Of a DNA stretch of 64,000 bases, positions 1 through 8,783 are shown in pieces; the stretch's first letter is position 1, and each line of letters opens with the position of its first letter. Source of the DNA: Thermopolyspora flexuosa (lineage in GTDB: Bacteria; Actinomycetota; Actinomycetes; Streptosporangiales; Streptosporangiaceae); assembly GCF_006716785.1 (NCBI RefSeq), contig NZ_VFPQ01000001.1, positions 2,170,001 to 2,234,000 on the forward strand. Reading direction: 5' to 3'. Position numbers and translations under genes: made by a program. The notes under the pieces were generated by a model. The model saw nothing but the letters and a program-made list of their open reading frames with translations. It did not search any database and was not told the origin of the DNA.

Positions 1-1
1 C

Positions 2-775
2 CGCGGCCTGAAGAAGGTCTACGAGGGGCGCGGCCGGCGCATCGAGGCGGTCCGCGACCTGACGTTCGACGTCGCCGCCGGGGAGCTGGTCTGCATCGTC
101 GGCCCGTCCGGCGCGGGCAAGACCACGCTGCTGCGCTGCGTGGCGGGCCTGCTCGACGCCACCGAGGGCGAGGTGGTGCTCGAGGGCAGGCGGGTGACCG
201 AGCCGCCGCCGGGCATGGCCGTGGTGTTCCAGGAGTACGGCCGCAGCCTGTTCCCGTGGCTGACGGTGTGGCAGAACGTCGAGCTGCCGCTGAAGGAGAA
301 GGGACTGCCCAAGGAGAAGCGGCGGCGGCTGGTGGAGGAGTCGCTGGAGGCGGTGGGGCTGCTCGACGCCCACCGCGCCCACCCGTGGCAGCTGTCCGGC
401 GGCATGCAGCAGCGGGTGGCGATCGCCCGCGCGATCGCCTACGAGCCGCACGTGCTGCTGATGGACGAGCCGTTCGCCGCGGTCGACGCGCAGACCCGCG
501 CCGACCTGGAGGACCTGGTCCGGTCGCTGTGGCGGCGGCTCGGCATCACCGTGCTGTTCGTCACCCACGACATCGACGAGTCGGTCTACCTCGGCCAGCG
601 GGTGATCGTGCTGTCCGGCCCGCCCACGGTCGTGCTCGAGCAGGTGACCATCGACCTGCCGGACGAGCGGGACCAGCTCACCACCCGGTCGCTGCCGCGG
701 TTCGCCGAGCTGCGCTCGCACGTCTACGAGCTCATCCAGCAGGCCAAGCGCGGCCACCGGCCGGCAGGCCGCTGA
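2..775 (+). CDS. ABC transporter ATP-binding protein, nitrate/sulfonate/taurine type (5' truncated by window)
   Basis: Cytoplasmic ATPase of an importer of the SsuB/TauB/NrtD group. The open frame runs from the window edge, so the start codon lies outside. Visible motifs in order are Walker A (GPSGAGKT, around base 100), a Q-loop segment (VFQEYGRSLFPWLTV), the signature LSGGMQQR, Walker B (VLLMDEPF followed by AAVDAQTR) and the switch histidine in FVTHDIDES. The 'MAVVFQEYGRSLFPW' region is typical of the nitrate/sulfonate/taurine group. The partner permease and binding protein are presumably upstream of the window. The 3' end overlaps the convergent rodA gene by about 44 bases. The substrate cannot be told from sequence. 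Confidence 0.9.
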   Translation, partial: RGLKKVYEGRGRRIEAVRDLTFDVAAGELVCIVGPSGAGKTTLLRCVAGLLDATEGEVVLEGRRVTEPPPGMAVVFQEYGRSLFPWLTVWQNVELPLKEKGLPKEKRRRLVEESLEAVGLLDAHRAHPWQLSGGMQQRVAIARAIAYEPHVLLMDEPFAAVDAQTRADLEDLVRSLWRRLGITVLFVTHDIDESVYLGQRVIVLSGPPTVVLEQVTIDLPDERDQLTTRSLPRFAELRSHVYELIQQAKRGHRPAGR

Positions 776-1892
776 CCCCGCCGACCTCGCCGAGCCGGCC
801 CTGCGGCCGCATCGCCATGAGGATGCCCGCGGCGGCGAGGCAGGTGAGCGTGGCCGAGCCGCCGTAGGACAGCAGCGGGAGCGGCACGCCGACGACCGGG
901 GCGAGGCCGAGCACCATGCCCACGTTGATCGCCGACTGGGCGGCGAACCAGCACACGATGCCCCCGGCCACCAGCCGCTCGTACGGCGAGCCGGCCCGCA
1001 TGGCGATCTGCAGCCCGCGCCACATGATCGCCCACAGCAGCACGAGCAGCAGCGCGGCGCCGAGGAAGCCGAGCTCCTCGCCGGCGACCGTGAAGATGAA
1101 GTCGGTGTGCTGCTCGGGGACGAAGTGCCCGCCGGTCTGGTCGCCGCGGAACAGGCCGCGGCCGGTCAGGCCGCCGGAGCCGACCGTCTCCAGCGCCTGC
1201 AGCGCGTTGTAGCCGCTGCCCTGCGGGTCGGCCTGCGGGTCGGCGAAGCTGAGCAGCCGCTCCACCTGGTGCGGCTTGAGCAGCCGGAGCCACCAGGCGA
1301 GCACGCCCGCCCCGGCCGCGCCGACGGCGAGCAGCGTGATCCACCGCCACGGGACGCCGGCGAGCACGAGCATGCCCGCGGTGATCGCGCCGAGGATGAG
1401 CGCGGTGCCGAGGTCGGGCTGGAGCATCACCAGCCCGACCGGCACGGCCGCGATGCCGAGCGCGGCCGGGAGCCGGGCGGCCGGGGAGCGGCCCGGGGCG
1501 TCGGCGGGCGAGCCGAACAGGGCGGCGAGGGCGAGCACGAGCGCGAGCTTCGCCGGCTCGGACGGCTGGAACTGCAGCCCGGCGAGGCCGAGCCAGGACC
1601 GCGACCCGTTCACCGTGACGCCGAGCGGGGTGAGCACCAAGGCGACGCCGAGGCAGGCGACGACGTAGACCGGCACGCTCCAGGCGCGCAGCGACCAGCG
1701 GGAGACGCAGGCGAGCGCGACCATGAGCACCAGCCCCGCCACGCCGTACCCGATCTGGCGGGAGAGGTAGGCGCCGGTGTCCCCGACTTGCCCGCGGGTC
1801 GACGACCACACGAGCACCACCCCGGCCACGTAGAGCACGATCGCCGGGAGGGCGATGCGCCAGTCGAGGGCGCGCAGCACGCGGCGGATCAC
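732..1892 (-). CDS. rodA: RodA, SEDS-family peptidoglycan glycosyltransferase
   Basis: Polytopic membrane protein of 386 residues that polymerises lipid II during lateral wall growth together with the PBP2 encoded just upstream. The SEDS signature is clear: GSRSWLGLAGLQFQPSEPAKLALVLALA in the first half (quoted in pieces: GSRSW, QFQPSEPAKL) and PEQHTDFIFTVAGEELGF in the second half, with about ten hydrophobic segments. It starts with GTG, seven bases after the mrdA stop, so the two are probably co-translated as the last genes of the mre operon. The C-terminus runs into the convergent ABC ATPase gene. Confidence 0.93.
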   Translation of the reverse strand: MIRRVLRALDWRIALPAIVLYVAGVVLVWSSTRGQVGDTGAYLSRQIGYGVAGLVLMVALACVSRWSLRAWSVPVYVVACLGVALVLTPLGVTVNGSRSWLGLAGLQFQPSEPAKLALVLALAALFGSPADAPGRSPAARLPAALGIAAVPVGLVMLQPDLGTALILGAITAGMLVLAGVPWRWITLLAVGAAGAGVLAWWLRLLKPHQVERLLSFADPQADPQGSGYNALQALETVGSGGLTGRGLFRGDQTGGHFVPEQHTDFIFTVAGEELGFLGAALLLVLLWAIMWRGLQIAMRAGSPYERLVAGGIVCWFAAQSAINVGMVLGLAPVVGVPLPLLSYGGSATLTCLAAAGILMAMRPQGRLGEVGGVSGLPAGGRAWPAG

Positions 1893-1899
1893 CGCTTCT

Positions 1900-3702
1900 T
1901 CACCTCGTCTTCTTCACCTCGTCCTTCACCCCGTGGATCGCCGACCAGATCTCCCGCGCGGCCGGGGCCGCGGTCTCACCGCCGGTGCCGCCCTGCGCGA
2001 CCATCACCACGACCGTGTACTTCTTGTCGAACGAGGCGAACCAGGAGGTGTCGCGCTTGCCGACCACCTCGGCGGTGCCGGTCTTGCCGGAGATCGGGTG
2101 CTTATCCAGCGGGTAGCCGGCGAACGCGCCCGCGGCGGTGCCGGACCGGGTCACGTCGGCCAGGCCCTGCCGGATGACCTGGAGCGTGCGGCGGTCGACC
2201 GGCAGCCTCCCCGCCACCGGCGGCTTGATCCGGCGCACCGTCGTGCCGTCCGCGGCCACCACCTTCTTGCCGATCCGCGGGCTGTACAGCGTGCCGCCGT
2301 TGGCGATCGCCGCGTACGCCCGGGCGAGCTGCAGCGGGGTGACCAGCACCTCGCCCTGCCCGATGGAGAAGTTCGCCGCGTACCCGGGCAGGTCCCAGTC
2401 GCCCTTGGGCAGGTAGCCGGCGGCCTCCCCGGGCAGGTCGACGCCGGTCGGGCGGCCGAAGCCGAACGCGCGCGCGGTGCGCACCATCGGGTGCACGCCG
2501 TTCTTCTTCCGCGCGGTCTCCAGCCACATCTCGTGAGCGAACCGGTAGAAGATCGTGTCGCAGGAGACCTCGAGCGCCCGGCGCAGCGTGATCATCCCGT
2601 AGCCGATGCCGCCGAAGTTGCGGAACGGGCGGTCACCGACCCGGTAGGAGCCGGGGCAGCCGTAGACGCCGTTGACCGGGCGGCCCGCGGAGACCGCCGC
2701 CGCGACCGAGGTGACCTTCCAGGTGGAGGCGGGCGCCCACTGGCCGGCGACCGCCCGGGACAGCAGCGGGCTGCCCTGCTTCGGGTCGGTCAGCCGCGCG
2801 TAGTCCTTCGGGCTGATGCCGCCCACCCACACCGTCGGGTCGTAGGTGGGGAGGGCGGCGAGCGCGGTGATCCGGCCGGTGCGCGACTCCATCACCACGG
2901 CGGCGGCCTGGTCGGCGGGCAGGCCCCGCTTGCGCGCCCGCTCGACCGCGCGCTTGAGCGCCCGCTCGGTCGCCTTCTGGATCCGGGAGTCGATGCTGGT
3001 GACCAGCGTCGCCCCGGGCGTGGCCGGGCGCTCGCTCAGCACCCGCACCACGCGCCCGGCGCTGTCCACGACGAGCCGCCGCTCCCCGGGGACGCCGCGC
3101 AGGTCGGAGTCGTACACCGCCTCCAGCCCGTCGCGGCCCACCGGGGACCGGGAGGTGGGGGAGCGGTCGTCGGGCGCGACGTAGCCGAGCACGTGCGCGG
3201 CGAGCTCGCCGTTCGGGTAGTCGCGCACCGGCCGCAGGTCGGCGACGACCCCCGGGTAGCGGTCCGGCCGCTCGGTGATCTGGAACGCGATCCGCTCGTC
3301 GACCGCGTCCTTCACCGGGATCGGCTCGTACGGCGAGCCCGCCCAGCAGTCCTTGCGCGCCGGGCCGTCGCACGGCCGGATGCGGCGCTCGATCTCCTCG
3401 CGCTCCATGCCGAGCAGCCGGGCCAGCCGGTCGAGCACCTCGCGGCCGCCGTCGGGCAGCCGGGTGAGGATCGTCCGGTCGATCGAGACCGTGGTCGCGG
3501 TGCGGTTGCGCACCAGCGGGCGGCCGCGGCTATCGACGATGCGCCCGCGCACCGCGGGCACGACCACGTGGCGCTCGTGATCCGCCGTGGCTGCGCGGGC
3601 GTAGCGTTCCCCGTCGACCACCTGCACCTGCCAGAGGCGCCCGACCAGCACGAAGAACATACAGGTCACGAGCACGTGCACCAGGATGATCCGGGAACGC
3701 AT
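1900..3702 (-). CDS. mrdA: Penicillin-binding protein 2 (class B transpeptidase)
   Basis: Monofunctional transpeptidase of 600 residues that cross-links peptidoglycan on the outer face of the membrane. It has an N-terminal membrane anchor (IILVHVLVTCMFFVLVGRLW), the PBP dimerisation domain, then the transpeptidase domain with the three active-site motifs: STWK (serine near residue 326), SCD (the SxN position, near residue 378) and KTGTAEV (near residue 538). Length and order fit class B PBPs paired with RodA. The start cannot be moved downstream without losing the anchor. The first 173 bases overlap the mreD reading frame as it stands. Confidence 0.93.
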   Translation of the reverse strand: MRSRIILVHVLVTCMFFVLVGRLWQVQVVDGERYARAATADHERHVVVPAVRGRIVDSRGRPLVRNRTATTVSIDRTILTRLPDGGREVLDRLARLLGMEREEIERRIRPCDGPARKDCWAGSPYEPIPVKDAVDERIAFQITERPDRYPGVVADLRPVRDYPNGELAAHVLGYVAPDDRSPTSRSPVGRDGLEAVYDSDLRGVPGERRLVVDSAGRVVRVLSERPATPGATLVTSIDSRIQKATERALKRAVERARKRGLPADQAAAVVMESRTGRITALAALPTYDPTVWVGGISPKDYARLTDPKQGSPLLSRAVAGQWAPASTWKVTSVAAAVSAGRPVNGVYGCPGSYRVGDRPFRNFGGIGYGMITLRRALEVSCDTIFYRFAHEMWLETARKKNGVHPMVRTARAFGFGRPTGVDLPGEAAGYLPKGDWDLPGYAANFSIGQGEVLVTPLQLARAYAAIANGGTLYSPRIGKKVVAADGTTVRRIKPPVAGRLPVDRRTLQVIRQGLADVTRSGTAAGAFAGYPLDKHPISGKTGTAEVVGKRDTSWFASFDKKYTVVVMVAQGGTGGETAAPAAREIWSAIHGVKDEVKKTR

Positions 3703-4219
3703 CGACGGTCCTCCGAGCCGTCAGGCCCCGGCGCCTCCACCGGGCGACGCCGAGCCGCACGAGGTTGTACCGGACGAGAACGAGCCAGGCGAGCAGGGCG
3801 GCGGCGAGCGTGTACGGCACCGCGTACGGCAGCTCGGCCGCCTCGGTGGCCGCGCGCGGGTCGCGCAGCAGCAGGTCGAGGCCGACGAGCGCGAGCGCGC
3901 CGAAGACCACGCCGGCGGCGGCCGCGACCGGCACGGGCACCCGCCGGAGCAGGCCGCACAGGTAGCCGGTGACGGCGAGCACGAGCGCGGACCGCCCGGT
4001 GACCGCGTCGGCCGGCGGCACCAGGTCGGCGACGAGGCCCGCGGCGAACCCGGTGAGCACCCCGGGCACCGGGCCCCGGGCGGCCGCCACGAGCGCCACC
4101 GCCGCGAGCACCAGGTCGGGCACGGCGGCGCCGGGGAGCGGCAGCCGGTTGGCCACGGTCACCTGCAGCAACGGCACCACGAGCGCCGCGATCGCGGGGC
4201 TACCGCGCATCGCCGTCAC
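3530..4219 (-). CDS. mreD: MreD rod-shape protein, with an anomalous C-terminal extension
   Basis: Small polytopic membrane protein of the elongasome (about five hydrophobic helices such as GVVFGALALVGLDLLLR and LAAALLAWLVLVRY). It begins inside the 3' end of mreC. After about residue 168 (VARWRRRG) the reading frame runs for about 60 more residues that are Arg/Gly-rich and unlike MreD; this stretch lies entirely over the start of mrdA. Removing one G from the GGGG run near 3738 would give a TGA stop just before the mrdA ATG. So the tail is probably the product of a one-base insertion, real or a sequencing error. The core identification rests on position and hydrophobicity. Confidence 0.8.
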   Translation of the reverse strand: MTAMRGSPAIAALVVPLLQVTVANRLPLPGAAVPDLVLAAVALVAAARGPVPGVLTGFAAGLVADLVPPADAVTGRSALVLAVTGYLCGLLRRVPVPVAAAAGVVFGALALVGLDLLLRDPRAATEAAELPYAVPYTLAAALLAWLVLVRYNLVRLGVARWRRRGLTARRTVDAFPDHPGARARDLYVLRAGRAPLAGAGGRRGTLRPRSHGGSRAPRGRARGARAHRR

Positions 4220-4967
4220 CCCCTCGCGAGGCGGACACGACGCCGACCACGTCGAGCGTGCCGAACCGGACGGCGGGCCGTACCAGGGCGGTGGTGACGA
4301 GCGGGTCGGCGTCGCGCTCCACCCGGACGATGGTGCCGACGGGCACGCCGGGCAGGTACGGCCCGCCCTTGGCCGAGCCGAGCGTCACCACGCGCTGGCC
4401 GACGCGGGGCCTCGCGTCGGCGGCGAGCAGGCGCAGCCGCAGCAGGCCGTCGCGCATGCCCTGCCCGGTGACGGTGCCGATCTCCCTGGTCCCGGCGACG
4501 CGCACCCCGACGCTGGAGGCGGGGTCGACGGCGAGCCGCACCGTGGAGACAGAGTGCCCGGCCTCGACCACCCGGCCGACCAGGCCGTCGGCGCTGATCA
4601 CCATGTGGTCGGCGCGCACCCCGTCCCGGGTGCCGACGTCGATCGCGACGCTGTCGCCGTGCGTGCCGTACCCGACCACCTGGGCGGTGACCACGGGCGA
4701 GCCGCGGCGCGGCGCCGCCGCGGCGACCCGCTCGGCCTGGCGCTCCCGGTCGGCGGCGGCCTGCTCGGCCCAGCCGGCCGCGGCCAGCCGCAGCTCGCGC
4801 CGCCCGGCCTCGTCGTCGCCGGCGGCGAGGCGCTGCACCGGCCCGGCCACGGAGGCGCCCCACTCCCGGAGCGCGGCGGCGTCCCAGCGCACGTCGTAGG
4901 TGACGAGGGCGGCCGCGGCGGCCGCCACCGTGAGGAAGACGAGACGATGACGGCGGTTCCGGCGCAT
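4200..4967 (-). CDS. mreC: MreC rod-shape protein
   Basis: Bitopic cell-shape protein of 255 residues with one N-terminal transmembrane helix (LVFLTVAAAAAALVTYDV), a short Ala/Arg-rich helical (coiled-coil) region and the beta-rich MreC domain (IDVGTRDGVRADHMVISADGLVGRV; VDPASSVGVRV). It bridges MreB and the outer PBP2/RodA synthases. It starts 13 bases after the mreB stop with a good GGGGGCCG ribosome site, and its end overlaps mreD by 20 bases, so the genes are one operon. Confidence 0.92.
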   Translation of the reverse strand: MRRNRRHRLVFLTVAAAAAALVTYDVRWDAAALREWGASVAGPVQRLAAGDDEAGRRELRLAAAGWAEQAAADRERQAERVAAAAPRRGSPVVTAQVVGYGTHGDSVAIDVGTRDGVRADHMVISADGLVGRVVEAGHSVSTVRLAVDPASSVGVRVAGTREIGTVTGQGMRDGLLRLRLLAADARPRVGQRVVTLGSAKGGPYLPGVPVGTIVRVERDADPLVTTALVRPAVRFGTLDVVGVVSASRGGDGDAR

Positions 4968-4980
4968 CCGGGCGGCCCCC

Positions 4981-6012
4981 CTAGTGGCGCGGTTCCGGAA
5001 CGAGGACCCCCTGGAGGCGGTCGAAGTCCTCCACGCATCTGCCGGTGCCGAGCACCACCGACAGCAGCGGGTTGTCGGCGATCTTGATGGGCATGCCGGT
5101 GGCCTGGGCGAGCCGCCGGTCGAGGCCGTCGAGCAGTGCGCCGCCGCCGGTGAGCATGATCCCGGCGCCGATCAGGTCGCCCGCGAGCTCGGGCGGGCAC
5201 TGGTCGAGGGTGGCCTGCACCGCGTCGACGATCGCGCTGACCGGCTCGTTGATCGCCTCGTACACCTCCTGGTCGGTGATCTCGACCGTGCGCGGGAGCC
5301 CGGTGACCAGGTCACGGCCGCGCACCGGGAAGGTGCGGCCCTCGGTCGGCGGGCACGCCGTACCGATCGCCATCTTGACCTCTTCGGCGGTGCGGGTGCC
5401 GAGCGCGAGCGAGTGCTCCTTCTTGACGTGGGAGATGATGGCCTGGTCGAGCTCGTCGCCGGCGACCCGGATGGAGCGCGAGGTCACGATGCCCCCGAGG
5501 GAGATCACCGCGACCTCGGTGGTGCCGCCGCCGATGTCGACCACCATGCTTCCGCACGGCTCGTTGACCGGCAGCCCGGCGCCGATCGCCGCGGCCATCG
5601 GCTCCTCCATGATGTAGACGCGACGCGCACCGGCCTGGTACCCGGCCTCCTTGACGGCGCGTTGCTCCACATCGGTGATGCCGCTGGGCACGGCGATGAC
5701 GAGCCGGGGCTGGGAGAGGGCATGGCGGCGGTGCACCTTCTTGATGAAGTAGCGCAGCATCTGCTCGGCGACGTCGAGCTCGGTGATGACACCGTCGGCG
5801 AGCGGGCGGATCGCGACGATGTGACCGGGCGTTCTCCCGATCATCTGTTTGGCCTCCGCCCCCACCGCGACGATCTTCCCCGTTCTGGTGTTGACCGCGA
5901 CCACGGACGGCTCGTCGAGGACGATGCCGCGGTCACGGACGTACACGAGGGTGTTCGCCGTGCCGAGGTCGACCGCCATGTCGCGGCCGAGGAACCCAAA
6001 GAAGGACCGCAT
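4981..6012 (-). CDS. mreB: MreB, actin-like rod-shape protein
   Basis: Actin-family ATPase of 343 residues, full length for MreB. It opens with DMAVDLGTANTLVYV (phosphate 1 loop) and contains VDIGGGTTEVAVISLGG (phosphate 2), MEEPMAAAIGAGLPV and the late adenosine motif LTGGGALLDGL. It polymerises under the membrane and organises MreC/MreD/RodA/PBP2, whose genes follow at once. A GGGGGAG ribosome site precedes the ATG. About 70 bases upstream lies a perfect CIRCE operator, suggesting HrcA (heat-shock) control of the whole operon. Confidence 0.96.
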   Translation of the reverse strand: MRSFFGFLGRDMAVDLGTANTLVYVRDRGIVLDEPSVVAVNTRTGKIVAVGAEAKQMIGRTPGHIVAIRPLADGVITELDVAEQMLRYFIKKVHRRHALSQPRLVIAVPSGITDVEQRAVKEAGYQAGARRVYIMEEPMAAAIGAGLPVNEPCGSMVVDIGGGTTEVAVISLGGIVTSRSIRVAGDELDQAIISHVKKEHSLALGTRTAEEVKMAIGTACPPTEGRTFPVRGRDLVTGLPRTVEITDQEVYEAINEPVSAIVDAVQATLDQCPPELAGDLIGAGIMLTGGGALLDGLDRRLAQATGMPIKIADNPLLSVVLGTGRCVEDFDRLQGVLVPEPRH

Positions 6013-6468
6013 GAACCCAGCTCCCCCGGTGAATCAGCGCTGTGTGGGACGAAACGCGGTGGCCGCCTGACCGGTTCAGCGTTAGCACTCAACCGGTCCG
6101 AGTGCTAATACCTAACTAACATCAACAACTGTCCGTGGGCAAACCTCCAGCCGATCTAATGTCCTGACAAAGGTCCGGTTCTACTTCGTAGACGCGGCCC
6201 AAAGGGATGTGGTTGGCCTGCGCGGACCCGCCGGTGACGTGATGTCGGCGACACCGCGGGCGGCGCGGATGCGCGCGGGGTCGCCTGGACCTGACGGGAT
6301 AACGGGGGAGCGGTACGGCGTGCCCGCCGGGCCTGGCCGGGTGCGGGACGCGGCGCGGGGCGGCGCGGCGGCCGCCCCGCCGGGCGTGCGGCTCCGGGCG
6401 GGCCGGAGACCGGGGGAGCGGGCGGGGTCACGGCGCCGGGGTGCGGCGGCCGGCTCCCGGCGCGGCCG
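6013..6468. other. Intergenic region upstream of mreB
   Basis: 456 bases with no supported gene. The part next to mreB holds the CIRCE element and an AT-richer stretch (6100-6190) that is the likely mreB promoter. The remainder is very GC-rich and shows no convincing reading frame or hairpin. Confidence 0.5.
6082..6108. promoter_or_regulatory. CIRCE element (HrcA operator) upstream of mreB
   Basis: A perfect inverted repeat TTAGCACTC - 9 bases - GAGTGCTAA, identical to the consensus CIRCE sequence bound by the heat-shock repressor HrcA. It lies about 70 bases before the mreB start, with no other gene start within range, since the gene on the far side ends facing it. In bacteria CIRCE normally precedes groESL, groEL2 or hrcA-dnaK. 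Control of mreB by HrcA is inferred from position. Confidence 0.9.
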
Positions 6469-7098
6469 TCAGTGGCCGCGGGCGATCCACTCGTCGAGGT
6501 GCGGGGCCTCGGTGCCGATCGTGGTCGACTCGCCGTGGCCGGTGCGCACCACGGTCTCCGGCGGCAGGGTGAGCAGCCGGTTGCGGATCGACTCGATGAT
6601 CGTGGGGAAGTCGGAGAAGGACCGGCCGGTCGCGCCCGGGCCGCCGGAGAACAGGGTGTCGCCGGTGAACACCGTGCCGAGGTCCGGTGCGTACAGGCAC
6701 ACCGCGCCGGGCGCGTGGCCGGGGGTGTGCAGCACGGTCAGCGCGACGCCGCCGACCTCGATCACCTGCCCGTCGGACAGCTCCCGATCGGGCGCGCGCT
6801 CGGCGTGGGTGAGCCGCCACAGCGGCATGTCGTCCGGGTGCAGCAGGATCGGGGCGCCGGTGAGCTCGGCGAGCGCCGGGGCCGCGTTCACATGGTCGTT
6901 GTGCGCGTGCGTGCACACGATCGCGCGCAACGTCCGGTCGCCCACCGTCTTGGCGATGGCGGCGGCGTCGTGCGCGGCGTCGATGACGATCGCCTCGCTG
7001 TCGTCGCCGACGATCCAGACGTTGTTGTCCACGTCCCAGGTGCCACCGTCCAGCGTGAACGTGCCGGAGGTGACCACGTGATCGATACGGGCGGCCAT
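6469..7098 (-). CDS. MBL-fold metallo-hydrolase (glyoxalase II-like)
   Basis: Cytoplasmic metallo-beta-lactamase-fold hydrolase of 209 residues. The dinuclear zinc motif is H64-A-H66-N-D68-H69, with further ligands in HTPGHAPGAVCL and in the TGDTLFSGGPG loop; GHGEST near the end gives the last histidine. The start at MAARIDHV is chosen because the upstream in-frame residues are low-complexity and out of family. It resembles the actinobacterial hydrolase found next to mycothiol-dependent formaldehyde dehydrogenase, but no such dehydrogenase is adjacent here. A mycothiol-thioester role is therefore only a guess. Confidence 0.82.
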   Translation of the reverse strand: MAARIDHVVTSGTFTLDGGTWDVDNNVWIVGDDSEAIVIDAAHDAAAIAKTVGDRTLRAIVCTHAHNDHVNAAPALAELTGAPILLHPDDMPLWRLTHAERAPDRELSDGQVIEVGGVALTVLHTPGHAPGAVCLYAPDLGTVFTGDTLFSGGPGATGRSFSDFPTIIESIRNRLLTLPPETVVRTGHGESTTIGTEAPHLDEWIARGH

Positions 7099-7579
7099 CA
7101 GAGGATCACTGCCTTTCGTGCGACGGAGCCGCGGCGCGCCCGCCCGGCGTCCCCGACGAGGATCTGCGCGGTGCCGCAGGCCCGCGGCCGGTGACGGTCC
7201 GCCGGCGGGCGGCCGGTCGGGGCAGGGCGGTCGTCGCCGCGCATGCGGCCACGGTACCAAGAACGCCGATCACCGCACGCACACCCCCGGTGGCCGCGCC
7301 GCCACGGTCCGCCATCCCGCGCGCCGTGCCGTACCGCGGGCCGGGGCAGGCCGATCCCGGCCGGGGAAATCCGCGGGTCACGGCCATGAACGCGGCCCCG
7401 GTGGGCAGGGGTGACTTCCCGGTTATCGCTCCGAGCCGGTTCGGGCGGGCCGCCGCGGGGCCGGGCGCGCAGGAGCCCGTCGCCCACGCGGCCGCCCGAA
7501 CCGCCACACGCTCGCCGTACTCGGCGTACCGCGCCGGTTCGCGGTACGGCGGGCCGGGCTCGCGACCGAGGGAGGGGAC
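7099..7579. other. Intergenic region between the MBL hydrolase and P450 genes
   Basis: 481 GC-rich bases between divergent genes. I find no reading frame with normal codon use. A GAGGGAGGGG ribosome site lies directly before the P450 ATG. No clear promoter boxes were recognised. Confidence 0.4.
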
Positions 7580-8779
7580 ATGGGCGGCATCGCCGAACGG
7601 TACGACATCCCCGAGCACCACTTCTGGCTGCGCGGGCCGCACCCGGAGCGGCCGGTCGCGTACGACCCGGCCACCGGGATCTGGAACGTGTACGGGCACC
7701 CCGAGGCCGTCGAGATCCTCGGCGACCCCGAGACGTTCTCCTCCCGAACGATGCGCCTCATGCCCCGCACCTCGCCCGAGGAGGACGAGTTCTCGCCCGA
7801 GGGCTTCCTCACCCAGCTCGACCCGCCCGAGCACGGCAGGCTGCGCAAACTGGTGAGCAGCGCGTTCACCCGGAAGGTCGTCGCCGACCTGGAGCCGAGG
7901 ATCGCCGCCCTCACCCGCGGGCTGCTCGACGCGGCACGCGAGCGCGGCCGCCTGGAACTCGTCGCCGACCTCGCCTACCCTCTCCCGGTCACCGTCATCG
8001 CCGAGCTGCTCGGCGTGCCCGCCGCCGACCGCGAGCTGTTCCGCCGCTGGGCCGACGCGCTGCTGTGGCGGGACACCGAGATCTCGCTCACCAAGCCCGC
8101 CGAGCAGCGCCGCGCCGAGCTGCGGGCCACGCTCGGGCCGTGGCGGGAGATGACCGCCTACCTCGCCGCGCACGCCGCCGAGCGCCGCCGCCGGCCGCGG
8201 GCCGACCTGCTCACCCGGCTGGTGGAGGCCGAGGTGGACGGCGAGCGCCTGCCCGACGCGCACGTGGTCGACTTCGCGATCCTCCTCCTGCTCGCCGGGC
8301 ACGTCACCACCACGATGCTGCTCGGCAACACCGTGCTGTGCCTCGACGCGTATCCCGAGCAGCAGGAGAAGGTGCGGGCCGACCGCGCCCTCGTCCCTGC
8401 CGCGATCGAGGAGTCGCTCCGCCTGCTCACCCCGTTCGCCGTGCTCGGCCGGGCCACCACCCGCCCGGCCGAGGTCGGCGGCACGACGATCCCGGCGGAC
8501 GCGCTGGTCCTGGTGTGGCTCGCCGCGGCGAACCGGGATCCCCGGCGGTTCCCGGACCCGGAGGTCTTCGACCCCGCCCGCGACCCGAACCCGCATCTCG
8601 CCTTCGGCCGCGGCGTGCACTTCTGCCTCGGGGCGCCGCTCGCCCGCCTCGAGGGCCGGGTGGCCCTGAACATCCTGCTCGACCGGGTCGGGCCGCTGCG
8701 CGCCGACCCGGACGACCCGGTGCGGTTCCTCCCGGTCCGGACCATGACCGGGGTACGGCGCCTCGCGCTGCTGACCTGA
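7580..8779 (+). CDS. Cytochrome P450
   Basis: Soluble bacterial class P450 of 399 residues. The heme loop FGRGVHFCLGAPLAR places the thiolate ligand at C352; the K-helix ExxR is EESLR. The I-helix reads LLAGHVTTTM: the acidic residue that usually precedes the conserved Thr (AGxE/DT) is Val here, which may alter proton delivery. No ferredoxin or ferredoxin reductase gene is adjacent, and the only close neighbours are a convergent PaaX-type regulator (4-base gap) and a hydrolase, so the substrate is unknown. Confidence 0.92.
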   Translation: MGGIAERYDIPEHHFWLRGPHPERPVAYDPATGIWNVYGHPEAVEILGDPETFSSRTMRLMPRTSPEEDEFSPEGFLTQLDPPEHGRLRKLVSSAFTRKVVADLEPRIAALTRGLLDAARERGRLELVADLAYPLPVTVIAELLGVPAADRELFRRWADALLWRDTEISLTKPAEQRRAELRATLGPWREMTAYLAAHAAERRRRPRADLLTRLVEAEVDGERLPDAHVVDFAILLLLAGHVTTTMLLGNTVLCLDAYPEQQEKVRADRALVPAAIEESLRLLTPFAVLGRATTRPAEVGGTTIPADALVLVWLAAANRDPRRFPDPEVFDPARDPNPHLAFGRGVHFCLGAPLARLEGRVALNILLDRVGPLRADPDDPVRFLPVRTMTGVRRLALLT

Positions 8780-8783
8780 CCGG

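Noticed and set aside
1855-3972. Long plus-strand open frame opposite mrdA
   Set aside because: PBP2 with all three active-site motifs is on the other strand.
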